Notes: generated from the letters alone by a model not told the origin. Numbered from the stretch's first letter, positions 29,997-38,415 are shown. The stretch is 64,000 nt of DNA from Gemmatimonas sp. UBA7669 (GCF_002483225.1 NZ_DLHL01000028.1:62001-126000), one strand, 5' to 3'. Numbers and translations are program-made.

Positions 29997-30510
29997 GGCA
30001 GGCCAGCACGGCACGCAGCGAGCCGCGATAGCCGAAGTCCCAGTTGGCACCGTAGCGCAGATCCTGCACGCGCCACGACGGCGCCTGCCGAATCAGCACC
30101 AGTGTGTCGGTCCACTGCACGGCGGGTTTCAGATCAACATTGGTGAAGTCGAGCTGCACCCGCGCCGTGTCGCCGTCCTGCTTCGCCTCGTGCACCACGT
30201 AGCTGGTGTGCCCCTCGTACAGCCCGCTGAACACATTGCCGGCATCCACAGCAGGTGCTGACGGCGCGGACAGCGCGCGGGCCAGATCGGCGGTCAAATA
30301 GGGTTCGAGCGCCGGCAGGGCGCGCGACTCGGGCAGACTGCGCACGCCGGCCACCTCGAGTGTGACATAGAACTGCAGCGCCACATCGCGCGGTGTGGCG
30401 TCATGCGTCTTGCCGCAAGCCGACAGCGAGCTGACGGCCAAGCCCAGAGCCACCAGACCACGAACCGCCGTACCTGTGCGCTGAACCGCCGCAGAGAAAT
30501 CAGAGCTCAT
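29920..30510 (-). CDS. Putative lipoprotein, DUF3828-like
   Basis: A 196-residue predicted lipoprotein: hydrophobic segment GLVALGLAVSSLSAC with a lipobox Cys near residue 32. The mature part begins TPRDVALQFYVTLEVAG and continues ALPALEPYLTADLARAL and WRVQDLRYG. This pattern resembles small periplasmic DUF3828/NTF2-like lipoproteins, but I cannot confirm the family. The stop lies inside the convergent MATE gene (77-nt overlap). It is divergent from the NHL-repeat gene. Function unknown. Confidence 0.7.
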   Translation of the reverse strand: MSSDFSAAVQRTGTAVRGLVALGLAVSSLSACGKTHDATPRDVALQFYVTLEVAGVRSLPESRALPALEPYLTADLARALSAPSAPAVDAGNVFSGLYEGHTSYVVHEAKQDGDTARVQLDFTNVDLKPAVQWTDTLVLIRQAPSWRVQDLRYGANWDFGYRGSLRAVLACLTGPDAANCRGGTSATPPAPATNTR

Positions 30511-30661
30511 GCGGGAACGCTCGCGGGTTCTGCGGTCGGGCGCAACGCCCGACCGCCCTCGTGAATTGCTGCGATCCGCTTTGCCGACGGGCCGCTTTGC
30601 CGACGGGCCGTCCCACGCGCAACTTGCCTCTCAGCGTTTCCACCTCTCTCCCGCCCGCCCC

Positions 30662-31714
30662 ATGCGCACCATTGCCCTGTTGCTGCTCACCTCCGCCCTG
30701 CCGGTTGCCGCGCAATCCGGACCCGGCATGCCGCCCGTCAACGATCTCCCCAATCCGTACAACACGGTGGAGGGCTGGGCGAAGTTGCCCAACGGACGCA
30801 CCTGGGGCTCCACCAGCGCGGTCGCCGTTGACAACGACGGCAAGTCAGTGTGGGTGGCCGAGCGCTGCGGCGCCAACAGTTGTGCCCAGTCGTCGCTGCC
30901 CAGCGTGCTCAAGTTCGATGCGAACGGCAACCTTGTGAAAAGTTTTGGCGGCGGAATGATCATGTCGCCGCACGGCATTCACGTGGACCGTGACAACAAC
31001 ATCTGGGTCGTGGATTGCAGCTGCACCGGCGGCACGGCGCCCATCGATCCCAACGCACCGGCTCCGCCTCCGCGCGGTCATCAGATCGTCAAGTTCAGCC
31101 CCGATGGCCGAGTGCTCATGACCCTGGGCAAGGCGGGCGGCGGCCGTGATTCGTCCTTCTTCTGGCAGCCCAACGCCGTCATCACCGCCGCCAACGGCGA
31201 CATCTATGTGGCCGAGGGCCACTCCTCGCGCGCCGGCGCCACGGCGCGCGTGCTCGTCTTCGACAAGAACGGCACACTCAAGAAGACCTGGGGAAGCTGG
31301 GGCAAGGGTGACGGGCAGCTCGATCAGCCGCACGCCCTCGCCTTCGATTCGCGCGGCCGGCTGTTCATTGCGGATCGCGGTAACGACAGACTGCTGATCG
31401 TGAACCCGACAACGTTCGAGGTGCTCGACACCTGGTATCAGTTCAGCCGCATCAGCGGACTGTGGATCGACAAGAACGATGTGCTGTACGCGGCCGATTC
31501 GGAGTCGGGCTCGGTCAATCCGCCGCACGGCGCGTGGAAGCGTGGCATTCGCATTGGCAGTGCGCGCACGGGCCAGGTCACGGCCTTCATTCCCGACCCG
31601 GCGCCCAAGCCGCCCAGCACGAGCAGTGCGGAGGGGGTGGCGGTCGATGCCGCCGGCAATATCTACGGGGCGGAGGTAGGGGATCGGGCGCTCAAGCGGT
31701 ATGTGAAGAAGTAG
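30662..31714 (+). CDS. Exported NHL-repeat beta-propeller protein
   Basis: A 350-residue exported six-bladed propeller. A signal peptide (MRTIALLLLTSALPVAA) is followed by NHL-type blades: STSAVAVDNDGKSVWVAERC, SPHGIHVDRDNNIWVVDC, KFSPDGRVLMTLGKAGG, QPHALAFDSRGRLFIADRGN and AEGVAVDAAGNIYGAEVG. The arrangement resembles the lyase part of peptidylglycine alpha-amidating enzymes, but an enzymatic role cannot be assumed. ATG 30662 is chosen for the signal peptide; the frame is open upstream to 30509. A second, distinct NHL protein lies at 36116, and the PQQ dehydrogenase operon lies between them. Confidence 0.85.
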   Translation: MRTIALLLLTSALPVAAQSGPGMPPVNDLPNPYNTVEGWAKLPNGRTWGSTSAVAVDNDGKSVWVAERCGANSCAQSSLPSVLKFDANGNLVKSFGGGMIMSPHGIHVDRDNNIWVVDCSCTGGTAPIDPNAPAPPPRGHQIVKFSPDGRVLMTLGKAGGGRDSSFFWQPNAVITAANGDIYVAEGHSSRAGATARVLVFDKNGTLKKTWGSWGKGDGQLDQPHALAFDSRGRLFIADRGNDRLLIVNPTTFEVLDTWYQFSRISGLWIDKNDVLYAADSESGSVNPPHGAWKRGIRIGSARTGQVTAFIPDPAPKPPSTSSAEGVAVDAAGNIYGAEVGDRALKRYVKK

Positions 31715-31724
31715 GCGGCCAAGC

Positions 31725-31833
31725 GAACCTTGAACTGATCAGTTTCGAGTTTTTGGGTTCAGGTTTCGAGTTGTAGGTCTTCACAACTCACAACTCGTAA
31801 CCTGAACTCAGAACCCGAAACTGATCGGTTCAC
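31725..31833. repeat. Long palindromic element between convergent genes
   Basis: The arm GAACTGATCAGTTTCGAG, TTTTTGGGTTCAGGTTTCGA and GTTGT (31732-31774) pairs with ACAACTCGTAACCTGAACTC and AGAACCCGAAACTGATCGGT (31790-31829). The result is an imperfect hairpin of about 100 nt with an AT-richer composition than its surroundings. It fills the gap between the NHL gene and the convergent PQQ dehydrogenase gene. Confidence 0.8.
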
Positions 31834-31837
31834 GACC

Positions 31838-34030
31838 TTACTTCTTCGCCGGCAACTTGAGCGCCACCAGACTCACGTCTTCCTGCGCGCCGGTGGCAAA
31901 CACGATGTACTGCTGGCCCTTGTGCAGGAAGGTCATTGGCACGGCCGTGGTCTTGGCCGGAATCTGCAGTGCGCCGACCTGCTTGCCTGTGGCCTTGTCG
32001 AGCGCGAACAGCTTGGGCGGCTCTCCCGGCAGTCCACCCGAGCGTCCGGTGCCGTAAATGACCAACGTCTTGGTCGTTATGGCCTGCGCCTGGCCTCGGC
32101 CCGGCATGGGCGGAATGGTGACACCTTCGAACAGCTTGTCCCGGCTGGTCTGGCGCATGAAGCCCGCATTCGGCATCCACCAAGCCTTGTCGCCGGTCTT
32201 CATGTTGTAGGCCGTGATGCCACCGAACTGCTTGGGCTTGAGGATGGAAATGCCGCCGATCATCGAGCCCGACGCGCGTCCCGCGAAGCCCACATTCTCC
32301 GGCTTCTTGTAGTCGGCTGGCGTGGGCAGCGCGCCAATCAAACCACAGTTGCTGGCCGGTGAGCTATACGAGAACTCCGAGCAGGGGTCGTTGAGCAGCG
32401 ACGTCGTGCTGAGTCCCGTGATGCTCGCGAGATACAGCATGCCGGTTTCGGGGTCGTGCGTGGCGCCACCATCGATGTTCACGCCACCGCTTGCACCCGG
32501 CGCATACCACGCGCAGCGGAAGCCCGTGCTGTCCTTGCCGTCTCCCGCCGCGGGCGGAATGTAGTATGGCCCCATGCGGCACTTCTTTGCCAGCGCCAGC
32601 GCCGAATCCTTGATGGCCGGCGTGTAATCAATGAGATCGCTCTCCAGCAGACCCTGCTGCGTATAAGGCGCCGGCTTGCTGGGAATGGGCTGCGTGGGCG
32701 ACGACTGCTCACCCGGCACCCCACTCTGCAGCACGGGCTTCTCCTCGATGGGCCAGATGGGCTCGCCCGTCACCCGGTCGAACACGTACAGCCACCCCTG
32801 CTTGGTGGGCTGCGCCACGATCTTGCGCGGACGCCCATCGATGGTGACGTCCATGATGTTGGGCGCCATGGGCGAGTCGTAGTCCCAGATGTCGTGATGC
32901 ACCATCTGGAAGTGCCACTTGCGCTTGCCCGTCTTCACATCGAGTGCGACGAGCGAGTTGCCATAGAGGTTGTCGCCCGGACGATGGCCACCGTATTCGT
33001 CCATGAGCGGCATGCCCACCGGGATGTACACGAGGCCCAGCTGTTCGTCCGCCGCGTAGGGTGCCCAGGCATCGGCCTTGCCCACGCCCTTCGTGCCCTG
33101 CTTGGAGCCGTTCTTCCACGTCTCCGCGCCATACTCACCGGGCTGCGGAATCAGATTGAACTTCCACAGCAGCTTGCCCGTGTTGATGTCGTACCCACGA
33201 ATGGTGCCGATGGGATTGTTGGCGCGAATGGGGTAGTAGCCGTGAATGGACGAATTGCCCACCACGAGTACGTTGCCCACCACCATGCCGGGCGAACTCG
33301 CAGCAATCTGCGACGTGATACCCACCGTGCCGTCGGCACCGATCTTCTTGACGGGATCCCAGCCTTCACCTGGCTTGGCTTCGCGGTACGGCGCCGCATC
33401 GGAGATGATGAGCGGACCGGAATCATCGACGGCCAGCTTCACCAGCGGATAGCCCAGCCCTTCCATCAGATCAATCGTACCGTTCTTCCCGAACGCCGGA
33501 TCCGGCTTGCCCGTCTTCGCGTCAAGCGAAATGAGGTGATACCCCGGCGTGGTGACCAACACGCGCTCCTTCGTGCCGTTGGTCCAGTACGACAGGCCAC
33601 GCCCGGCAAACTGTCGCGGTGCCTTCTGCCAGCGGATGCCCTCTTCGACCTTGTACGACCACAGCTCGCTGCCGGTCTCCGGATCGAGTGCCACCACATG
33701 GCGCTTTGTGGAGACCACCGTGAACATGCGGCCGTTGGCGTACAGCGGCGTCGTGCGATAGTACTCGTCGGGACCATGCTTGGCGCCACCCTTCCACTCC
33801 CAGGCCACCTGCAGCGAATCAAAGTTGCTGGCGTTGATCTGGTCGAGTGGCGAATAGCGCGTACTCCATTGGTCGGCGCCCCAGTGGCGCCACTCACCAA
33901 AGGCATTGCCGCGCGTGAGCGGCTTGCCGGGCTGGGCTCCGGTGGGCATGACCTGCGTGATGAGCACACCGGCGAGTGTCGCGCCGAGTGCTGCGAAGGC
34001 AGCGTACCTGGGTATTCCACGTCGGATCAT
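31838..34030 (-). CDS. PQQ-dependent dehydrogenase (quinoprotein), exported
   Basis: Predicted periplasmic quinoprotein dehydrogenase of 730 residues that oxidises an alcohol or sugar using pyrroloquinoline quinone and passes electrons to a cytochrome. The signal peptide (AAFAALGATLAGVLITQV) is followed by WRHWGADQWSTRYSPLDQIN, the typical start of the eight-bladed propeller. Blade motifs include VVALDPETGSELWSYK, GYDINTGKLLWKF, LVALDVKTGKRKWHFQMVHH with DIWDYD, and YVFDRVTGEPIWPIEE. No heme motif is present in this protein. The gene directly upstream encodes a cytochrome c domain, a plausible electron acceptor. The substrate is undetermined, and no pqq biosynthesis genes are in the window. 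Confidence 0.9.
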   Translation of the reverse strand: MIRRGIPRYAAFAALGATLAGVLITQVMPTGAQPGKPLTRGNAFGEWRHWGADQWSTRYSPLDQINASNFDSLQVAWEWKGGAKHGPDEYYRTTPLYANGRMFTVVSTKRHVVALDPETGSELWSYKVEEGIRWQKAPRQFAGRGLSYWTNGTKERVLVTTPGYHLISLDAKTGKPDPAFGKNGTIDLMEGLGYPLVKLAVDDSGPLIISDAAPYREAKPGEGWDPVKKIGADGTVGITSQIAASSPGMVVGNVLVVGNSSIHGYYPIRANNPIGTIRGYDINTGKLLWKFNLIPQPGEYGAETWKNGSKQGTKGVGKADAWAPYAADEQLGLVYIPVGMPLMDEYGGHRPGDNLYGNSLVALDVKTGKRKWHFQMVHHDIWDYDSPMAPNIMDVTIDGRPRKIVAQPTKQGWLYVFDRVTGEPIWPIEEKPVLQSGVPGEQSSPTQPIPSKPAPYTQQGLLESDLIDYTPAIKDSALALAKKCRMGPYYIPPAAGDGKDSTGFRCAWYAPGASGGVNIDGGATHDPETGMLYLASITGLSTTSLLNDPCSEFSYSSPASNCGLIGALPTPADYKKPENVGFAGRASGSMIGGISILKPKQFGGITAYNMKTGDKAWWMPNAGFMRQTSRDKLFEGVTIPPMPGRGQAQAITTKTLVIYGTGRSGGLPGEPPKLFALDKATGKQVGALQIPAKTTAVPMTFLHKGQQYIVFATGAQEDVSLVALKLPAKK

Positions 34031-34115
34031 GCGGTCTCCGGAGTTGGCCTGTGGAGGGAACGGAGCTTGGAGGGGAGGACCTTCAGCGGACGTTCAGAGC
34101 TTGTACAACAGACAT

Positions 34116-36053
34116 TCAGGGGTGCCGCGCGAAGAGCGGCGCGTGCTTCGTTGGCAACTGGACGCTGGCACCGTTGCGCACACTCACGGAGTCCACACGC
34201 ACGGTCTTGAGCCACTTCGGCTCGGCGTTGAGTTCAACCTTGCCGGCCGGCATGCCGTTGAGCCGCAGAATGTACGCGGTCACCCACACGTACTCGTCTT
34301 CGGTGAGGCTGCCGGGTGCCGTCTTGGGCATGGCCTGACTGAGGTAGTCATACAGGTCGAACAAGGGGCGGCCAAACCACTTGAGCTGAAAGGCTGTGCC
34401 CTGATGCGACGCGGTGGTGTGGCAACCGAGACACATGCCGTTGAAGACTTCGCGGCCCTTGGTGGCCTGATCGGCGGTGTACACGCCCGCCATCGTGCTG
34501 CGTGGTGCCGTCTGCGCGTGCAAATTGCTGGCCGCAAACGAACTGGCCAACACCACACACGCGAGCGTGGCCGCAACGCCCGGCACCGGCGAACCGGAGA
34601 CGCGAGTGGTCGAGGCAGAATGCGGCGTGGCCCAGCGCCGAATGAGGGATTCCATCAGCCACCACACGCCGAGCATCAGCAGCGCGGCGGTGAGCCAGCG
34701 TGCCACGGTGAGAGCCAACGCGGCATCGAGTGCCGGCAGCACAAAGGGCTGTGCAGACAGATCGGCGGCGCGTTCGCGCATCCAATGCCAGGCCTCATGC
34801 GCGACAAAGGCCGAGGCCACCAGCACGCCGGCGCGCTCAGGCACGGCGCGGCGGAAGAGTTGGTCGAGCAGAGGAACGGTCAGCACGAGCACCAGCACCT
34901 GCGCAAGTTCGACTCCGAGATTGAAGGCGGCGAGTGATACGAGGACATGACTGCCGGCGAGTTGCAGCGCATCCTGCAACGCGGCCGAAAAACCGAACCC
35001 ATGCACGAGGCCGAACGCAAACGCAAAACGCCAGCGACGTTCAAGACTGGCGCCCAGCATGTTCTCGACGGCCATGAACACGATGGAGAGGGCGATGAGC
35101 ACCTCCACCAGCGGCGCGAACCAGCCCGCATCGGGCGTCCAGCCAAAGGCCGAGGCCAGCAGCGTGAACGAATGGCCCACCGTGAACGCGGTCACCAACC
35201 CGATGAGCGGTCTCAGCTGACGAAACGGCAACACGAGACACAGCACGAAGAGCAGATGATCGAGTCCGCCGAGCATGTGGTGCATGCCTTCACCGACAAA
35301 GCGTGCAGCGGCATGCCACCAGCGCGGATCAAGTCGCACGGCGCCAGGATTGCCGTCGAACGAATAGGGGCGCACGCCGCCGTCTGCGCGAACCAAATTG
35401 AGTACGGTGCTGGTGCGCACACCAAGGTGTGCCCACTGCGGTTCGATCACGAGATCACCAACAGGCGTGGCCGTGGGCCACTCGAGCCAGACCTCGAGGC
35501 GCAATTGGCCGTGCGGCACGTTGACCGTGGTATCGAGCGGCGCCTCACGAATGGCCCGCATGGCGTCGGCATAGCTCGCAAAGGCGCGGTCACCGGGCAG
35601 TGTGGCGCGCACGGCGACCACCTGCGCGGTGCCCAGATCACGCGCCCCGTCACGCAGGCGAATGCCGTCGGCCACCCAAAGCCGCGCGGCGTCGGCAAGG
35701 AACGGCGCCGCGCGCGGCACGTCGAGCGCATCCTGTCCGATGAGCGGGAAGTCCACGTCGCGCACCGCATCCATGGGAATCTGCACGAGCATCCGCACCC
35801 GATCACTGAGGGGCGCCACATAGGCGCGCACCGCCACGTGCTGCGGGACCTCGTGCGCCAGCGCCGTCCGCCAGGCCACGGGCAGAACGATCGCGAGGGC
35901 GACAAGGACAGCGAGCAGTGTGCGAACAATGCGGCGCGTTGCGTGCACGGGCTGGCGGTGCACGGGTGCTGCGTCCACGGGCGGTACGTCCACGGGCAAA
36001 ACGTCTCTGGACAGATGCAGGCGGGAGGATAGCTTCGAGTTCGAAGTTACCAC
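34116..36053 (-). CDS. HupE/UreJ-like membrane protein fused to a C-terminal cytochrome c domain
   Basis: A 645-residue two-part membrane protein. Residues about 65-250 are a soluble extracytoplasmic region. Residues about 255-480 are a HupE/UreJ_2-type helical bundle with the family motif EGMHHMLGGLDHLLFVLCL and FTVGHSFTLLASAFGW. FGLVHGFGFSAALQDAL and FNLGVELAQVLVL follow. After another membrane segment near 505 comes a cytochrome c domain with one heme site, CLGCH (near 537), and a possible axial Met in SQAMPKTA. HupE-type proteins are thought to move metals (nickel, copper), but here the cytochrome suggests a redox role. It precedes the PQQ dehydrogenase by 85 bp on the same strand. The GTG start is uncertain because a 15-bp repeat lies in the first codons. 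Confidence 0.82.
   Translation of the reverse strand: MVTSNSKLSSRLHLSRDVLPVDVPPVDAAPVHRQPVHATRRIVRTLLAVLVALAIVLPVAWRTALAHEVPQHVAVRAYVAPLSDRVRMLVQIPMDAVRDVDFPLIGQDALDVPRAAPFLADAARLWVADGIRLRDGARDLGTAQVVAVRATLPGDRAFASYADAMRAIREAPLDTTVNVPHGQLRLEVWLEWPTATPVGDLVIEPQWAHLGVRTSTVLNLVRADGGVRPYSFDGNPGAVRLDPRWWHAAARFVGEGMHHMLGGLDHLLFVLCLVLPFRQLRPLIGLVTAFTVGHSFTLLASAFGWTPDAGWFAPLVEVLIALSIVFMAVENMLGASLERRWRFAFAFGLVHGFGFSAALQDALQLAGSHVLVSLAAFNLGVELAQVLVLVLTVPLLDQLFRRAVPERAGVLVASAFVAHEAWHWMRERAADLSAQPFVLPALDAALALTVARWLTAALLMLGVWWLMESLIRRWATPHSASTTRVSGSPVPGVAATLACVVLASSFAASNLHAQTAPRSTMAGVYTADQATKGREVFNGMCLGCHTTASHQGTAFQLKWFGRPLFDLYDYLSQAMPKTAPGSLTEDEYVWVTAYILRLNGMPAGKVELNAEPKWLKTVRVDSVSVRNGASVQLPTKHAPLFARHP
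35944..36003. repeat. Four 15-bp tandem units at the 5' end of the HupE-cytochrome gene
   Basis: Units TGCACGGGCTGGCGG, TGCACGGGTGCTGCG, TCCACGGGCGGTACG and TCCACGGGCAAAACG lie head to tail (35944-36003). The period is a multiple of three, so unit number can change without breaking the frame. They encode the N-terminal VDVPPVDAAPVHRQPVH segment. Confidence 0.75.
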
Positions 36054-36115
36054 GGAGACCGCGCCTTGCGCACGGGGCTCCGTTCCCTCTGTCCAAAGGT
36101 TCCGGGAGTCCGTCC

Positions 36116-37297
36116 ATGCCGAGGTTTGTTCCGTCCGTTCGCTGGACCCTGTGGGGTGTGGGGCTCGTGGCCCTGGGGGCCGCGCAGGCCGTGCTGCACG
36201 CCAACAACGGGCAGACGGTGCAGGCGCCGCGCTTCGAGGTGGACCCGCTCTGGCCCAAGCCGCTGCCCAACCATTGGCTGCTGGGTTCGGTGATCGGCGT
36301 GGGTGTGGACAGCCGCGACCACGTGTTCATCATCCATCGCGGGGACTCCACGCTCAACCAGCGTACGGAAGCCGGCATGAAGGCCAACCCGCCCATTGCG
36401 GAGTGCTGTCAGTCGGCGCCGCCGGTGCTGGAGTTCGACCCGGCCGGCAACCTCGTGCGCGCCTGGGGCGGACCCGGTGAGGGCTACACCTGGCCCTCGT
36501 CCAATCACGGCATTTCCATTGACGCCAACGACAACGTCTGGATTGGCGGTAACGGTGCGCGTGATTCACACATTCTCAAGTTCAGCCACGACGGCAAGTT
36601 CCTGCAGCAGTTCGGCGCGCCCAATCAGGCGGCCAACAGCCTCGACAGCACGCACTTCGGCCGGGTGGCCAAGATTTCGTTCGACGACAAGGCCGGCGAG
36701 GCCTACGTCGCCGACGGCTACGGCAACAAGCGCGTGGCCGTCATCAACATGGCGAACGGCAAGGTGAAGCGCTTCTGGGGCGCCTATGGCAATGCGCCCG
36801 ACGACACGCGCCTGCCGCCCTACGATCCGGCGGCGCCGCTCGCACAGCAGTTCCGCAATCCGGTGCACTGCGCCGAGCCCACGACCGACGGCCTCGTGTA
36901 CGTCTGCGACCGTCCGAACGACCGCATTCAGGTGTTCCGCAAGAACGGCCAGTTCGTGAAGGAAGTGCGTGTGGCGCCCCTCACGCGCGGCGACGGCTCG
37001 GTGTGGGACATCGCGTTCTCACGCGACGCGGCGCAGAAGTATCTCTATCTGGCCGACGGCAAGAACGAGCGCGTATACGTGATGGACCGTGACAAGCTCG
37101 AGATCCTGACCTGGTTTGGCGACGGCGGACGGCAGCCGGGCCAGTTCTTCGCGGTGCACAGCATTGCCAGCGACTCCAAGGGCAACGTCTACACGACGGA
37201 AACCTATGAGGGCAAGCGGGTGCAGAAGTTCCGCTACCTCGGCGTGGGAGCGGTGAAGCCGGGGGCGCAGGGGGTGCTGTGGCCTGGCGGCAAGTGA
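36116..37297 (+). CDS. Exported NHL-repeat beta-propeller protein
   Basis: A 393-residue exported propeller distinct from the one at 30662. An N-terminal signal (LWGVGLVALGAAQAVLHA) is followed by FEVDPLWPKPLPNHWLLGS, a start typical of proteins found with PQQ and DUF1592-type genes in soil bacteria. Blades include GVGVDSRDHVFIIHRGDS, HGISIDANDNVWIGGNGARD, AYVADGYGNKRVAVI, VYVCDRPNDRIQVF and YLYLADGKNERVYVMD. A Cys pair, AECCQSAPP, occurs near residue 100. ATG 36116 has GGGAG upstream. It is divergent from the HupE-cytochrome gene (62 bp), so the two may share a control region. Enzymatic activity is not evident. Confidence 0.85.
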   Translation: MPRFVPSVRWTLWGVGLVALGAAQAVLHANNGQTVQAPRFEVDPLWPKPLPNHWLLGSVIGVGVDSRDHVFIIHRGDSTLNQRTEAGMKANPPIAECCQSAPPVLEFDPAGNLVRAWGGPGEGYTWPSSNHGISIDANDNVWIGGNGARDSHILKFSHDGKFLQQFGAPNQAANSLDSTHFGRVAKISFDDKAGEAYVADGYGNKRVAVINMANGKVKRFWGAYGNAPDDTRLPPYDPAAPLAQQFRNPVHCAEPTTDGLVYVCDRPNDRIQVFRKNGQFVKEVRVAPLTRGDGSVWDIAFSRDAAQKYLYLADGKNERVYVMDRDKLEILTWFGDGGRQPGQFFAVHSIASDSKGNVYTTETYEGKRVQKFRYLGVGAVKPGAQGVLWPGGK

Positions 37298-37300
37298 CGG

Positions 37301-37468
37301 GGAACAGCAAACTGCGATAGCCGTAGGGCAGAAGCCGTGTGTCGGAAGCCGTAGCGCAGAAGCCATAGGGCAGAAGCAGGAAGACGGGAGCCTCATCGAA
37401 ATGGGGCTCCCGTCTTTGTTCTTGGCTTCTGCCTTGAGGCTTCCGAGATACGGCTATCGCTGTTTGCC
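37301..37468. repeat. Palindromic intergenic repeat, family B copy 2, with inner terminator
   Basis: The left end GGAACAGCAAACTGCGATAG followed by CCGTAGGGCAGAAGCC is complementary to the right end GGCTTCTGCC...CGGCTATCGCTGTTTGCC. Inside, GACGGGAGCC (37383-37392) pairs with GGCTCCCGTC (37405-37414) followed by TTTG, a terminator-like stem. GGAAGCCGTAG-type units are repeated internally. It lies between the convergent NHL and RidA genes. The related copy is at 8936-9066. Confidence 0.75.
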
Positions 37469-37469
37469 G

Positions 37470-37937
37470 TTAAGGAATGACTCCCTGGCACTCTATCTCC
37501 ACCTTCGCGTTCGGCACCACGAGTGCCGCCACCACCACGGTCGAGCGAGCGGGCGGATTGCTGGGGAAGAACTTCGTGTAGGCCTCGTTCATGCCGCGGA
37601 AGTCCTTCACATCCGTGAGGAACACCGTGCACTTGACGGCGTTGGCCAGCGTCGTGCCAGCCGCCTTGAACACCTTTTCGGTATTCTCCAGCGCCCGGGT
37701 CGTCTGACCGGCAATGGTGGTATCATTCGGGCTGGTACCAAGCTGGCCCGAGGCAAACAGCATGTTGCCAAGGCGGATACCGGGGCTGAGCGTAGCACTG
37801 ACACGCTGTCCTTCGCCCACCACCACCTGGCGCGCGGCGGCCTGCGCCTCGGCCAGCGTGGCAGTGGCGGCCAGCGCGGCGCATACGGCAGCCGCTGCCA
37901 TCAGCCGCGTGCGAGGGGAACGTCGTGAGGGAAACAT
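37470..37937 (-). CDS. RidA family protein with signal peptide
   Basis: A 155-residue RidA/YjgF-fold protein. Cytoplasmic RidA deaminates reactive enamines and imines made by PLP enzymes. This one carries an N-terminal signal peptide (MAAAAVCAALAATATLAEAQ), so it should be periplasmic, which is unusual for classical RidA. Core motifs are GNMLFASGQLGTSPNDT, TTRALENTEKVFKAAG and CTVFLTDVKDFRGMNEAY, with PARSTVVVAALVVPNAKVEIE at the C-terminus. The normally catalytic Arg is present in ARSTV. ATG 37937 has a strong CCGGAGGAAAG Shine-Dalgarno; the frame is open upstream but without a ribosome site. Confidence 0.9.
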   Translation of the reverse strand: MFPSRRSPRTRLMAAAAVCAALAATATLAEAQAAARQVVVGEGQRVSATLSPGIRLGNMLFASGQLGTSPNDTTIAGQTTRALENTEKVFKAAGTTLANAVKCTVFLTDVKDFRGMNEAYTKFFPSNPPARSTVVVAALVVPNAKVEIECQGVIP

Positions 37938-37994
37938 CGCTTTCCTCCGGTACAGGACGATAGGTTCAGGGGACTTCTTCAGGAGACCGCCAAT

Positions 37995-38240
37995 ATGCCG
38001 ATGTTCGACTTCGTCTGCACCTCCTGCCAGCACAGTTTCGAAGCGTTGGTGCGCGGCAGTCAGGTGCCCGCCTGCCCGGCTTGCGGCAGTGAGGCGCTCG
38101 AAAAGCAGATCGCCCTGCCCGCCATCAAGACCTCAGCCACCCATGGCATGGCCATGGCGGCGGCCAAACGCCGCGACAAGGCGCAGGGTCAGGAGCGGGT
38201 GCATGCCCAGCGTCAGTACGAGCTGAATCACGACGACTGA
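37995..38240 (+). CDS. FmdB-type zinc ribbon protein
   Basis: An 81-residue protein beginning MPMFDFVCTSCQHSFEALV with a second knuckle CPACGSEALEKQI, the four-cysteine zinc ribbon of the FmdB family of putative regulatory proteins. The C-terminus is charged and probably flexible. ATG 37995 has AGGAGACC upstream. It is divergent from the exported RidA gene by 57 bp. A biochemical role is not established for the family. Confidence 0.9.
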   Translation: MPMFDFVCTSCQHSFEALVRGSQVPACPACGSEALEKQIALPAIKTSATHGMAMAAAKRRDKAQGQERVHAQRQYELNHDD

Positions 38241-38280
38241 TCATCTGCGCGCGGCGTCTGGGTCACGTGGCTCTGCCACA

Positions 38281-38403
38281 TCAGCAACTGATCATCACGA
38301 ATTGCACGGAAACAAAAGACAACCACACGGATAAGATCTTTTCTTGATCAATCCGTGTGGTTGTCTGATTCTTTCGTGTTTTTCCGTGGTAGTCAGTTGC
38401 TGA
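38281..38403. repeat. 123-bp palindromic element with perfect terminal inverted repeats
   Basis: TCAGCAACTGA (38281-38291) and its perfect inverse TCAGTTGCTGA (38393-38403) bound the element. An inner perfect 16-bp stem, AGACAACCACACGGAT (38317-38332) with ATCCGTGTGGTTGTCT (38351-38366), closes on a loop of AAGATCTTTTCTTGATCA. It is markedly AT-richer than the flanking genes. A 15-mer near its right end (CCGTGGTAGTCAGTT) recurs at 47413-47427. It occupies the junction of the convergent FmdB and ankyrin genes. It could act as a bidirectional terminator or be a non-autonomous palindromic element. Confidence 0.85.
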
Positions 38404-38415
38404 CCAACGAGGAGA

